A stretch of DNA of 64,000 nt from Alkalithermobacter paradoxus (GTDB lineage Bacteria; Bacillota; Clostridia; Peptostreptococcales; Peptostreptococcaceae). Below are positions 1-8,954 of the stretch, one piece after another. A program made the translations under genes and the position numbers. The stretch's first letter is position 1. Each line of letters begins with the position of its first letter. The stretch covers positions 124,001 through 188,000 of the forward strand of contig MZGW01000001.1 of NCBI GenBank assembly GCA_002029295.1, given 5' to 3'. The notes beneath the pieces are model-generated. The model saw only the letters and a list, made by a program, of their open reading frames with translations. It had not been told where the DNA came from and searched no databases.

Positions 1-633
1 AATAAAAGCATGAAAAAAGAGTTTAGTCAGTTACAGGGAGAAATTAAGAGGTTTTATCCTAGTGAACCAAATGAGATAAATGAAAAAGAGATAGTAGAGA
101 ATCTAACAGTATCTATTCCTATGTTTAATATAGCCTTTAAAGATACTGATGTGAATTATGATGGTGAAAGATTGCTAAAGAAAGAAATGGAAACAGAAAT
201 AGTGTTAGATATGATATTTAAAAAAGGAAGCAGTCTTTATGAAGAATTGTACCTAAATGGACTGATAAATGAAAATTTCGGGTGTGACTATATGGGGCAT
301 ATAGATCATGGGTACACTATCGTAGGAGGAGAATCTAAAGATCCTTATAAAGTGAAAGAAATAATATTTAATCATATAGCTAAGTACAATAAAGAAGGAT
401 TAAGTCAAGAAGATTTTGAAAGAATAAAAAGAAAGAAAATAGGTAGATTCTTAAAATACTTTGATTCAGTAGAATTTATAGCTAATAATTTTATATCATA
501 TCACTTTAAAGGAATAAATCTAATTGATTACATTGAGGTTTTAAAGGGTGTAAATTTTGAAGATGTAGTAAAAAGATTTGAAAATCATTTCAAAGAGGAG
601 TATTCTGTAATATCTATTATAAATCCTAAGTAG
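1..633 (+). CDS. M16-family zinc peptidase-like protein, C-terminal part (YmfH-type), cut by window start
   Basis: The reading frame is open to the first base of the window, so the ATG at position 10 is probably internal and the true start lies upstream. About 210 residues are visible. They look like the C-terminal half of an insulinase/M16 peptidase: a mixed alpha/beta region with a GSSLYEELY segment and the late SQEDFERIKRKKIGRF helix typical of YmfH-like proteins. The HxxEH zinc motif would be in the missing N-terminal half, so catalytic competence cannot be judged. A promoter and hairpin follow directly, which marks an operon boundary before lgt. The YmfH assignment is inference from fold-like pattern and length. 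Confidence 0.6.
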   Translation, partial: NKSMKKEFSQLQGEIKRFYPSEPNEINEKEIVENLTVSIPMFNIAFKDTDVNYDGERLLKKEMETEIVLDMIFKKGSSLYEELYLNGLINENFGCDYMGHIDHGYTIVGGESKDPYKVKEIIFNHIAKYNKEGLSQEDFERIKRKKIGRFLKYFDSVEFIANNFISYHFKGINLIDYIEVLKGVNFEDVVKRFENHFKEEYSVISIINPK

Positions 634-655
634 AATACTTGAAAATGTTGAAAAA

Positions 656-684
656 TTGACATAATAATAAAGTAGAATTATAAT
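656..684 (+). promoter_or_regulatory. Sigma-A promoter for lgt and the cell-wall cluster
   Basis: A TTGACA box (656-661) is followed after exactly 17 bases by TATAAT (679-684), a perfect match to the vegetative consensus. Transcription would start near 691, about 43 bases before the lgt start codon. The -10 box overlaps the left arm of the hairpin at 682-712. Confidence 0.85.
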
Positions 685-712
685 AAAGCTAGGCTTAAAG
701 CCTAGCTTTATT
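682..712 (+). terminator. Hairpin ending the M16 peptidase transcript, overlapping the lgt promoter
   Basis: A 15-bp perfect inverted repeat (682-696 with 698-712) has a minimal loop and a T-rich 3' arm. It can end read-through from the upstream gene. Transcripts starting at the overlapping promoter would carry only the 3' arm, so terminator and promoter can share the same bases. Confidence 0.65.
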
Positions 713-733
713 CATTGTTGGAGGTGTGATTTT

Positions 734-1471
734 ATGAATCCTGTGGCTTTTAGTATATTAGGAGTAGATATTAGATGGTATGGAATACTCATATCAACAG
801 GTATAATACTTGGTATTTTACTTGCTGTAAAACAAGGAAGGAAATTAGATATAAATGAAGATAAATTAATAGACTTATATTTAATAGCTGTACCGAGTGC
901 TATAGTTGGTGCTAGAATATATTATGTTATATTTAATTGGGCATATTATAAAGGAGATATATTAAAAATTATAAATATAAGAAGTGGAGGACTTGCAATT
1001 CATGGAGGAATTATAGGCGGAGTAATTGCTGCTTATATATATTGCAAGGTGAATAAAATTGATTTTAATACAATTTTAGATATATCTGCGCCAAGCCTTA
1101 TATTAGGTCAAGCAATAGGAAGATGGGGTAATTTTTTCAATCAAGAAGCATACGGTAGGCCAACTAATTTGCCTTGGGCAATAACAGTAGATGGAGTGAA
1201 AGTACACCCTACTTTCTTATATGAATCTCTTTGGAATATATGTCTTTTCTTATTTTTAATAAGATTTAGGGACAAAGCAAAATATAGAGGACAGGTGTTT
1301 ATATATTACGCAGGAATATATTCAGTAGGGAGATTTATAGTAGAGAGCTTTAGAATTGATAGTTTAATGATTGGGCCATTAAGAACTGCCCAGGTAATAA
1401 GTATACTAACGATAGGAATTTGTTTTTTAGCAGATAAATATCTTAGAAATAACCCAAAATACAGTAATTGA
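734..1471 (+). CDS. lgt: Prolipoprotein diacylglyceryl transferase
   Basis: Lgt moves diacylglycerol from phosphatidylglycerol to the lipobox cysteine of prelipoproteins, the first step of lipoprotein maturation in the cytoplasmic membrane. The 245-residue product is multi-spanning. It has the family's HGG motif (residues 90-92) and the signature [13 protein letters not shown] (about 129-141). A GGAGGTGTGA Shine-Dalgarno sits upstream of the ATG. It is the first gene behind a consensus promoter and ends 23 bases before rsmH, so it probably shares that transcript. The position upstream of rsmH, where mraZ often lies, is notable. LspA, the next enzyme of the pathway, is also encoded in this window (42196-42627). 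Confidence 0.95.
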   Translation: MNPVAFSILGVDIRWYGILISTGIILGILLAVKQGRKLDINEDKLIDLYLIAVPSAIVGARIYYVIFNWAYYKGDILKIINIRSGGLAIHGGIIGGVIAAYIYCKVNKIDFNTILDISAPSLILGQAIGRWGNFFNQEAYGRPTNLPWAITVDGVKVHPTFLYESLWNICLFLFLIRFRDKAKYRGQVFIYYAGIYSVGRFIVESFRIDSLMIGPLRTAQVISILTIGICFLADKYLRNNPKYSN

Positions 1472-1494
1472 ATGTAGATAGAGGAGAGAAAACA

Positions 1495-2430
1495 ATGGAA
1501 TTTAATCACGTATCTGTTTTGTTAAATGAATGTATAGAAAATCTTAATATAAATCCAGATGGAGTATATGTAGACGGTACATTAGGAGGAGCTGGACACT
1601 CATTAGAAATAGCTAAAAGGCTAAGTGATAAGGGACTTTTAATAGCTTTTGACCAAGATATAAATGCTATTGAAGTAGGATATGAAAGATTAAAAGATTA
1701 TAACGATAGAGTTAAATTAATTCATAGGAATTTTGTAAATTTAAAGGAAGAGCTTGAAAAAATAGGAGTGCAAAAAATTGATGGATTGCTACTAGATTTA
1801 GGTGTATCTTCACATCAACTTGATGAAAGAGAGAGAGGATTTTCTTACATGCAAGATGCACAACTAGATATGAGGATGGACACTAGAAATCCTTTGACAG
1901 CTAAAGATATCGTAAATAACTATAGTGAGAAAGAACTAGAAAGAATTATAAAACTGTATGGAGAAGAAAATTGGGCAAAAAGAATAGCACAATTTATAGT
2001 GGAAGAAAGAAAGAATGGTGAAATAAGTACAACTGGACAGCTCGTAGATATAATAAAAAAGGCGATACCTAAAAAAGCTAGAATAGATGGACCACATCCA
2101 GCTAAGAGAACATTTCAGGCATTAAGAATTGAAGTAAATAACGAACTAGGGATAATAGATAAAGCAATAGTTGATGCTGCAAATATGATGAATAAACACG
2201 GAAGGATATGTATAATAACCTTTCATTCTTTAGAAGATAGAATAGTTAAAAATACTTACAAGGAATTAGAATGCGATTGCATATGTCCGAAAGAATTTCC
2301 TATATGCAAATGCGATCAGGCTCAAATATTAAAAGTTATAACGAGAAAACCAATACTTCCTAGTGAAGAAGAGATAGATCAAAACCCTAGATCAAGAAGT
2401 GCAAAATTAAGAGTAGCAGAAAGAGTTTAG
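1495..2430 (+). CDS. rsmH: 16S rRNA (cytosine-1402-N4)-methyltransferase
   Basis: RsmH (MraW) methylates N4 of C1402 in the 16S rRNA decoding centre. The product has the SAM-binding motif [11 protein letters not shown] (about residues 26-36), the [13 protein letters not shown] motif and the [15 protein letters not shown] block, giving 311 residues as usual for the family. The frame extends upstream to a TTG at 1468. The ATG at 1495 is preferred because it follows GAGGAG (1481-1486) at good spacing and begins with the canonical [10 protein letters not shown]. It opens the classic rsmH-ftsL-PBP-mur order. Confidence 0.95.
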   Translation: MEFNHVSVLLNECIENLNINPDGVYVDGTLGGAGHSLEIAKRLSDKGLLIAFDQDINAIEVGYERLKDYNDRVKLIHRNFVNLKEELEKIGVQKIDGLLLDLGVSSHQLDERERGFSYMQDAQLDMRMDTRNPLTAKDIVNNYSEKELERIIKLYGEENWAKRIAQFIVEERKNGEISTTGQLVDIIKKAIPKKARIDGPHPAKRTFQALRIEVNNELGIIDKAIVDAANMMNKHGRICIITFHSLEDRIVKNTYKELECDCICPKEFPICKCDQAQILKVITRKPILPSEEEIDQNPRSRSAKLRVAERV

Positions 2431-2451
2431 GGTTTTGCTTGGGGGGATAGT

Positions 2452-2811
2452 ATGAATAATGGTGAAAAGATAAGAAGTTTACAGGAATATAAGAATAGAA
2501 AGAAGAATAAAATTTATAGGGAAAAAAATTCAAAAAAGAAACGTAAAAGTATTAACCCAATTAAAATAGGTTTATTCATTATAGTAGGTATAGTTTTGTC
2601 ACTTATGTGCAGATATGCAATTATTTCAACTTTGAAATATGAAATACACGCATTAAATAGAGAACTAAGAGAGATAGAAAACAAAAAAAGAGAGTTACAT
2701 CTTAATTTAGAAAGGCTAAGTAACAGTGGATATATAGAAAGAGAAGCGAAGAAAAGATTAAATATGAATTACCCAGATGATGAGCAGATTGTTTATATAA
2801 ATGTAGATTAA
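2452..2811 (+). CDS. ftsL: FtsL/DivIC-like bitopic cell-division protein
   Basis: This is a small 119-residue protein with a very basic N-terminal tail (about residues 1-36), one membrane segment (about 37-58) and an extracytoplasmic coiled coil ending in a conserved-type RLNMNYPDDEQIVYI tail. That is the layout of FtsL, which with DivIC and DivIB activates the septal synthase. FtsL sequences diverge strongly, so the call leans on topology and on the slot between rsmH and the class B PBP. The Shine-Dalgarno is a G6 run (GGGGGGAT) seven bases before the ATG. Confidence 0.8.
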   Translation: MNNGEKIRSLQEYKNRKKNKIYREKNSKKKRKSINPIKIGLFIIVGIVLSLMCRYAIISTLKYEIHALNRELREIENKKRELHLNLERLSNSGYIEREAKKRLNMNYPDDEQIVYINVD

Positions 2812-2830
2812 GTAGTTGGGGGGCTAAGTT

Positions 2831-4996
2831 TTGGCTAGATTGAGTATAAGAAACAGAAAAAGGCTTGTTATGTTGCTGCTTGTTGTTATAGTAGCTTTCT
2901 TTGGTCTTATATTTAGAATAGGGTACTTACAGTTAGTTAGAGGACCGTGGTTAAGAGATAGAGCTTTATCTCAACAAACTAGGGATATACCAATTGAAGC
3001 TAAGAGAGGAACTATATATGATAGAAAAGGAAAGGAACTTGCAGTTAGCATTACAAAGCACATAGTCTGGGCAAAGCCAGTAGAAATAAAGGAACCAGAG
3101 AAAGCAGCTAAATCATTAGCCGCTATATTAGAAGAAGATGAAGATGTTATGCTAAGAAGACTAAAAACTAAGAATATGGGGTTAGTTAGATTAGCTAGAT
3201 GGATAGATGATGACAAAGCTAATGAAATAAGATCATTAAGGCTTTCAGGAGTATGGGTTACACAAGATAACAAAAGGTATTATCCATACGGTAACTTTGC
3301 ATCATACATATTAGGCCATGTTTCTGCTGATAATGCTGGAGTTGCAGCTATAGAGTTAGAGTATGATAAGCATTTAAGAGGGGTTCCGGGAAGACTTATA
3401 ATAAATACAGATGCATCAGGAAGAGAAATACCTTTTTCAAATGAAAGATACAATGAACCGCAAGATGGTATGGGTGTAGTACTTACAATAGATGAAGTTA
3501 TTCAGCATTACGCTGAAAAGGCTTTAGACAAGGCACTAGAAATAAACAAAGCTAAAAGGGTATATGCGATAGTAATGGATGTCAAGACAGGAGATATACT
3601 TGCTATGGCAGCAAAACCTGATTATGATCCGAATGATCCAAGAAAACCATTGTATCAGTTGTTTGAAGAAGAACTTGCAAAATATGATGAGAAAGACAAA
3701 ATAAAAGGTTGGTTTCAAATGTGGAGAAATCCAATGGTAAATGATATATATGAGCCAGGGTCCACATTTAAACTTATAACATCTGCAGCTGGAATAGAAG
3801 AAGGTGTTGTAACTCCAGAAGAAGAATTTTATGATAAAGGATATATAATGGTAGCTGATAGAAAGATAAAATGTTGGAGACATTATAATCCTCACGGTAG
3901 AGAAACATTTACTGAGGCAGTAGAAAACTCATGCAACCCTGTTTTTGTTGAAGTAGGCCAAAGACTTGGTGTTGATAAATTGTATGAATATATAAATGCG
4001 TTTGGATTCACTTCTGCAACCGGTATAGATTTACCTGGTGAGGGAAGTGGTCTTATGTACAGTAAAAAGGCTGTTGGACCTGTAGAACTTGCGACAATAT
4101 CATTTGGGCAGAGTATATCTGTAACACCTATGCAGCTTATAACATCTATTGCAGCCATAGCAAATGACGGAAAACTTATGAAGCCTAGAGTTGTAAAAGA
4201 ATTAGTAGACTCTAAAGGTAATCTTATAAAGAGATTTGAACCAGAGTTAGTAAGACAAGTAATATCATCACAGACTTCTAGAACTATAAGAGAAATAATG
4301 GAATCAGTAGTTTCAAATGGTTCAGGTAAGGTAGCGTATATACCTGGATATAGAGTTGGTGGAAAGACAGGAACAGCTCAAAAGGTTATAGATGGAAGGT
4401 ATGCAAGTGGTCATTATATTGCATCTTTTGTCGGAATAGCTCCAAGTGATAATCCAGAGATAGCTGTTTTAGTTGTAATTGATGAACCAAGAGGGGAAAG
4501 TCACTTTGGTAGTTTAACTGCTGGACCTGTAGCTAAAGAGATAATTTATGATACATTAAGATACTTAGATATAAAACCTTCATATACTGAAGAAGAAAAA
4601 GCAGATTTAGTAAAAGAAGAAACTACAGTACCAGAGGTTAGAAACCTAAAATTATCAGATGCAGGAAAAATACTTCTTGAAAGGAATCTCAATTTTACTG
4701 TAGAACCACATATGCATTCAGAAGGGGATTCTGTTGTAATTGACATGTTTCCTAAACCTCAGGCAAAAGTTCCTGTAGGGTCAAATATAATACTGTATGT
4801 TAAAAATAATGATAGTGATTTATCGACAGTAATAATTCCTAACTTAGAAGGAAAGACAGTAAAAGAAGTATCGAATATATTACAGGGGTTAGGTCTTAAA
4901 TTGAAAATTGTCGGAAATGGAGTTGCTGTAAATCAAAATCCAAGACCAGACTCTCAAGTGGATTTAAATTCCACAGTAACAGTAGAATTTAAATAA
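2831..4996 (+). CDS. spoVD: Class B penicillin-binding protein with PASTA domains (SpoVD/FtsI type)
   Basis: This transpeptidase cross-links septal or spore-cortex peptidoglycan. It has a short cytoplasmic tail, one membrane anchor (about residues 12-35), a dimerisation domain, and the catalytic triad motifs S311TFK, S367CN and K512TG. Two PASTA repeats follow from about residue 605 to the end, giving 721 residues. PASTA tails at this locus are typical of SpoVD, but in Clostridia the same protein can also serve vegetative division, so FtsI function is not excluded. The start is a TTG behind a G6 Shine-Dalgarno (2818-2823). The partner glycosyltransferase is probably the FtsW/SpoVE gene at 10322. 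Confidence 0.9.
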   Translation: MARLSIRNRKRLVMLLLVVIVAFFGLIFRIGYLQLVRGPWLRDRALSQQTRDIPIEAKRGTIYDRKGKELAVSITKHIVWAKPVEIKEPEKAAKSLAAILEEDEDVMLRRLKTKNMGLVRLARWIDDDKANEIRSLRLSGVWVTQDNKRYYPYGNFASYILGHVSADNAGVAAIELEYDKHLRGVPGRLIINTDASGREIPFSNERYNEPQDGMGVVLTIDEVIQHYAEKALDKALEINKAKRVYAIVMDVKTGDILAMAAKPDYDPNDPRKPLYQLFEEELAKYDEKDKIKGWFQMWRNPMVNDIYEPGSTFKLITSAAGIEEGVVTPEEEFYDKGYIMVADRKIKCWRHYNPHGRETFTEAVENSCNPVFVEVGQRLGVDKLYEYINAFGFTSATGIDLPGEGSGLMYSKKAVGPVELATISFGQSISVTPMQLITSIAAIANDGKLMKPRVVKELVDSKGNLIKRFEPELVRQVISSQTSRTIREIMESVVSNGSGKVAYIPGYRVGGKTGTAQKVIDGRYASGHYIASFVGIAPSDNPEIAVLVVIDEPRGESHFGSLTAGPVAKEIIYDTLRYLDIKPSYTEEEKADLVKEETTVPEVRNLKLSDAGKILLERNLNFTVEPHMHSEGDSVVIDMFPKPQAKVPVGSNIILYVKNNDSDLSTVIIPNLEGKTVKEVSNILQGLGLKLKIVGNGVAVNQNPRPDSQVDLNSTVTVEFK

Positions 4997-5028
4997 CTAT
5001 CAAAAAACAATAAACTATTATATAATTA

Positions 5029-5064
5029 AAAAGGCAATGTATGCTACAATATACATTGCCTTTT
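5029..5064 (+). terminator. Strong hairpin between spoVD and murE
   Basis: A 14-bp perfect stem (5029-5042 with 5051-5064) has a G+C-containing core (AAGGCAATG) and ends in a TTTT tail. It can act as a partial terminator inside the cluster. A TATAAT sequence lies just ahead of it (5021-5026) but has no good -35 partner, so a promoter here is uncertain. Confidence 0.65.
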
Positions 5065-5118
5065 ATAACACATAGGTTAATTATGAAAATAATTTCTCGG
5101 TGTGAAGGGAGTAAAAAA

Positions 5119-6573
5119 ATGAAATTAAAAGATATAATCTATGGATTAGATATAATAAATGTAAGGGGAGATTTAAATTTAGATATAAAGAATATAGATT
5201 ACGACTCTAGAAGATTACAAGAAGACAGTTTGTTTATTTGTATAAAGGGATTTAATGTAGATGGACATAAATATATAAAAAATGCAATAGATAAAGGAAG
5301 TATAGCATTTATAGTGGAAGAAGATATATATATTGATGGTTATACATTTATACAAGTAAATGATAGCAGAGGTGCTATGGCAAAGGTGTCATCAAATTTT
5401 TATAACAATCCTAGTAAAAAATTGAATTTAGTGGGGGTTACAGGTACTAATGGAAAGACTACCATAACCCATCTCATGAAAGATATTTTAACACAAAATA
5501 AGAATAATATAGGGCTTATAGGAACGATAAAGAATATAATAGGAAGCAGAGAAATAATTTCTTCAAAAACTACTCCAGAAAGTTTAGAATTACAAGGTTA
5601 CTTTAAAGATATGATTGATGCAGGTGTAAAATATTGTGTTATGGAAGTTTCATCACACTCTTTAGAATTGAAAAGAGTTGATTGTTGTGAATTTAAGGTA
5701 GGTATATTTACAAATTTAACTGAGGATCATTTAGATTTTCATAAGGATTTAGAGGATTATAGGTTAGCAAAACAGAAGTTGTTTTACAAAACCACGAAAG
5801 CAAATATAATCAATATAGATGATGAAGGTGGCAAAAAAATATATGACTCAGTAAAACAATTAGAAATTCCAATAATCACATATGGAATAGATAAAAATGC
5901 TGACATTAAAGCTAAGGATATAAAACTATCTCCTGAAGGTGTAGAATATATAGTGGTAACCCCTGAGTATGAAGCACAAATTAAAGTACCTATTCCTGGA
6001 AAATTTACTGTATATAATTCACTAGCTGTTATAGGAGCGTGCTTAAGTTTAGGAATACCTAAGGAAATTGTAATTGAAGGACTTAAAAATACTAGTGGAG
6101 TTCCGGGAAGATTTGAAACTATAAATAGTAATAGAAATTTCAGTGTGATAGTTGATTATGCCCATACACCTGATGCATTAGAAAATATTCTAAAGACAGC
6201 AAAAGGATTTGTTAAAGGTAATATAATTACTGTATTTGGGTGTGGAGGAGATAGAGATAAAGCCAAAAGGCCTATTATGGGAAGGATAAGTCAAATGTTA
6301 AGTGATATTAGTATAATTACATCTGACAACCCAAGAACAGAAGATCCTCAAAAAATAGTAGATGATATCATAGAAGGTATAGATAAACAAAATCAGAATT
6401 ACAGAGTAATACTAGATAGAAAACAAGCTATAAAAGAAGCTATAAATATAGCAAAAGAAGGCGATGTTGTAATTATAGCTGGAAAGGGTCATGAAGACTA
6501 TCAGATCATTGGAAATGAAAAAATTCACTTTGACGATAAAGAAGTAGTTATAGAATTTCTTAAGGAGGAATAA
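5119..6573 (+). CDS. murE: UDP-MurNAc-L-Ala-D-Glu:meso-diaminopimelate ligase
   Basis: This ATP-dependent cytoplasmic ligase adds the third residue of the peptidoglycan stem peptide. The P-loop GVTGTNGKTT sits near residues 106-115, and the substrate-selecting motif DNPR is at residues 403-406. DNPR marks meso-diaminopimelate rather than lysine specificity and fits with dapF in the same window. The frame extends upstream to 5041, but that part is the terminator hairpin. The ATG at 5119 follows AAGGGAG (5105-5111) and gives a normal 484 residues. murF follows after two bases, so translation is probably coupled. Confidence 0.95.
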   Translation: MKLKDIIYGLDIINVRGDLNLDIKNIDYDSRRLQEDSLFICIKGFNVDGHKYIKNAIDKGSIAFIVEEDIYIDGYTFIQVNDSRGAMAKVSSNFYNNPSKKLNLVGVTGTNGKTTITHLMKDILTQNKNNIGLIGTIKNIIGSREIISSKTTPESLELQGYFKDMIDAGVKYCVMEVSSHSLELKRVDCCEFKVGIFTNLTEDHLDFHKDLEDYRLAKQKLFYKTTKANIINIDDEGGKKIYDSVKQLEIPIITYGIDKNADIKAKDIKLSPEGVEYIVVTPEYEAQIKVPIPGKFTVYNSLAVIGACLSLGIPKEIVIEGLKNTSGVPGRFETINSNRNFSVIVDYAHTPDALENILKTAKGFVKGNIITVFGCGGDRDKAKRPIMGRISQMLSDISIITSDNPRTEDPQKIVDDIIEGIDKQNQNYRVILDRKQAIKEAINIAKEGDVVIIAGKGHEDYQIIGNEKIHFDDKEVVIEFLKEE

Positions 6574-6575
6574 GT

Positions 6576-7943
6576 ATGGATTGTATTAGTGTAAATGAAA
6601 TAATAAGAGCAACGCAAGGTAAACTACTTAAAGGGGACTATGAAGACTTAGTACTCGATATATGTATAGATAGTAGAAAAGCAAAAAATGGAGAAGTATA
6701 TATAGCTTTAATTGGAGAGAGATTCGATGGACATGATTTTATATTAGATGCTTATGAAAAGGGAGTAAAAACATTTATTATCGATAGCAATCATACATTA
6801 ACTTTAGATGAAGAAGGTATAAATATAATTCAAGTATCTGATACATCTAAAGCATTAATGGATATAGCGAAGTACTATAGAGAGAAATTTTCAATTCATT
6901 ATGTAGGGGTTACGGGTAGCACAGGAAAAACAACAACGAAAGATATGATACATTCTGTACTTTCTAGTAAATACAATACCCTCAAAAATGAAGGAAACTT
7001 AAACAATCAAGTTGGTCTTCCTTTGACTATATTTAAACTAAGCAAAGAACATGAGGCAGCGGTTCTAGAAATGGGAATGTCATCATTTGGAGAAATAAAA
7101 TCTCTCGCTGATATAGTACACCACAAGGTTGCTGTTATATCTAATATAGGATACTCTCATATAGAAAATTTGGGATCTAAAGATGGAATACTTAAGGCAA
7201 AATTAGAAATAGCAAGCAATTTTACTAAAGAAAATACACTTATTATAAATGGGGATGATAAATACCTAAAGAAAATAAAAGATGTTAACTACAAAGTAAA
7301 AACATTTGGATTTGAGAGTGAAAATGATATATATTGCACTAGATATGATATGGATGAAAATGGAACGAATTTTGAAGTGAGCTTATATGACAAGCAGTAT
7401 GAATTTTTTGTACCATCAAGAGGAAAGCACAATATATACAACGCTATGGCCTCAATTCTTGTTGCATTAGAGCTTGATTTGAGTATAGAGGAAATAAGAA
7501 ATGGATTGTTAAATTATAAATCTAGTAAAATGAGATTAGATATAGTAAAAAAAGGCAACATTACAATAATAAATGATGCTTACAATGCAAGCCCAGATTC
7601 AATGAAAGCGGCACTAGAAATATTAGGTGAATATAAAGAAAATAGAAAAATAGCAGTGCTAGGAGATATGCTAGAAATGGGAGAATATGCTATAGAAGGA
7701 CACAGATTAGTAGGTACATTTGCAAAAGGTAAATGTGATATTATAATAACTGTAGGAAAAGATTCTAGGCATATAGGAGTTAAAGCTATAGAGGATGGTC
7801 TTGGAAGTGAGAATGTATTCCACTTTGATACAAATGAAGAAGCAATAGACTTAATAAAGAATATTATACGTGAAAAAGATGTGGTTTTAGTAAAGGGTTC
7901 AAGAGGAATGAGAATGGAGAAAATAGCCCAGGTTTTGCTTTAA
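6576..7943 (+). CDS. murF: UDP-MurNAc-tripeptide:D-Ala-D-Ala ligase
   Basis: MurF adds the D-Ala-D-Ala dipeptide and completes the cytoplasmic pentapeptide precursor. It is a Mur ligase of 455 residues with the P-loop GVTGSTGKTTTKD (about residues 111-123), the central ligase motifs and a C-terminal domain ending in a VKGSRGMRME motif typical of MurF. The AGGAGGA Shine-Dalgarno is inside the end of murE. The mraY start lies 23 bases downstream. Confidence 0.95.
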   Translation: MDCISVNEIIRATQGKLLKGDYEDLVLDICIDSRKAKNGEVYIALIGERFDGHDFILDAYEKGVKTFIIDSNHTLTLDEEGINIIQVSDTSKALMDIAKYYREKFSIHYVGVTGSTGKTTTKDMIHSVLSSKYNTLKNEGNLNNQVGLPLTIFKLSKEHEAAVLEMGMSSFGEIKSLADIVHHKVAVISNIGYSHIENLGSKDGILKAKLEIASNFTKENTLIINGDDKYLKKIKDVNYKVKTFGFESENDIYCTRYDMDENGTNFEVSLYDKQYEFFVPSRGKHNIYNAMASILVALELDLSIEEIRNGLLNYKSSKMRLDIVKKGNITIINDAYNASPDSMKAALEILGEYKENRKIAVLGDMLEMGEYAIEGHRLVGTFAKGKCDIIITVGKDSRHIGVKAIEDGLGSENVFHFDTNEEAIDLIKNIIREKDVVLVKGSRGMRMEKIAQVLL

Positions 7944-7966
7944 TACGAGAGAGGAGTTAACTAGAA

Positions 7967-8941
7967 ATGATAAAAATGACATCACTACAGGAAGTTTTTT
8001 ATACTGCAATAATTTCAGCTTTAATAACATTAATTTTAGGGCCTATGATTATTCCTGTTCTTAGAAAAATGAAATTTGGTCAAACTGTTAGGGAAGAGGG
8101 GCCTAGAACTCACCTTTCCAAAAACGGAACACCTACAATGGGTGGAATTATAATGATAGCTGCAATACTTTTGACAACATTAACAAGAGCTGGAGGAATT
8201 CAAAGGGACATGATGTTTGCACTTATATCTATAGTTGGATTTGGAGCTATAGGATTTGTTGATGACTATATAAAGGTTGTACTTAAAAGATCATTAGGTC
8301 TTAGAGCATACCAAAAAATAATCGGACAATTTGCTTTAGCAACAGCCTTAGCTATATATCAGTCTCAATCTTCAGCTTTAGGAACAAGTGTTATTATACC
8401 TTTTTTAAATACAACTATAGATTTAGGTGTTTTATATATTCCATTTATAGTATTTGTTACAATAGCTACGGTAAATAGTGTTAACTTAACAGATGGACTT
8501 GATGGATTAGCATCTGGAGTTACGATGATTGTTGGTGTATTTTTCGCAGTTATAGCTGCTCACTGGGGAAATACAAGTATAGCTATAGTATCAGCTGCAT
8601 TAGTTGGTGCTTGTCTTGGATTTTTGAAGTACAATGCTAATCCTGCACAGGTATTTATGGGTGATACAGGCTCTATGGCATTAGGAGGGGGTATTGCTGC
8701 AGCTGCAATACTTATGAATATATCGCTTATAATCCCAATAGTTGGTGGAATATACTTTGCAGAGTCACTATCTGTAATAATACAAGTGACATCATTCAAA
8801 CTTACAGGAAAAAGAGTATTTAAAATGAGTCCACTTCACCATCACTTTGAGCTTGAAGGATGGCCAGAAACTAAAGTAGTTTTGGCATTCTGGGCAACTA
8901 GCGTTGTATTAGCTTTAGTAGGATTTGTAGCTGTTATATAG
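7967..8941 (+). CDS. mraY: Phospho-MurNAc-pentapeptide translocase
   Basis: MraY moves phospho-MurNAc-pentapeptide onto undecaprenyl phosphate, making lipid I at the inner face of the membrane. The protein has about ten membrane spans. It shows the DDY motif (residues 99-101), NLTDGLDGL (173-181) and the HHHFE loop near the C-terminus, which hold catalytic and metal-binding residues. Length is 324 residues. The ATG at 7967 is about ten bases after GAGGAG; an ATG three codons later (7976) is also possible. murD follows 13 bases after the stop. Confidence 0.95.
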   Translation: MIKMTSLQEVFYTAIISALITLILGPMIIPVLRKMKFGQTVREEGPRTHLSKNGTPTMGGIIMIAAILLTTLTRAGGIQRDMMFALISIVGFGAIGFVDDYIKVVLKRSLGLRAYQKIIGQFALATALAIYQSQSSALGTSVIIPFLNTTIDLGVLYIPFIVFVTIATVNSVNLTDGLDGLASGVTMIVGVFFAVIAAHWGNTSIAIVSAALVGACLGFLKYNANPAQVFMGDTGSMALGGGIAAAAILMNISLIIPIVGGIYFAESLSVIIQVTSFKLTGKRVFKMSPLHHHFELEGWPETKVVLAFWATSVVLALVGFVAVI

Positions 8942-8954
8942 GGAGGATGAGTAT

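Noticed and set aside
5021-5026. TATAAT just before the murE hairpin
   Set aside because: There is no -35 match at 15 to 19 bases, so I do not list it as a promoter.
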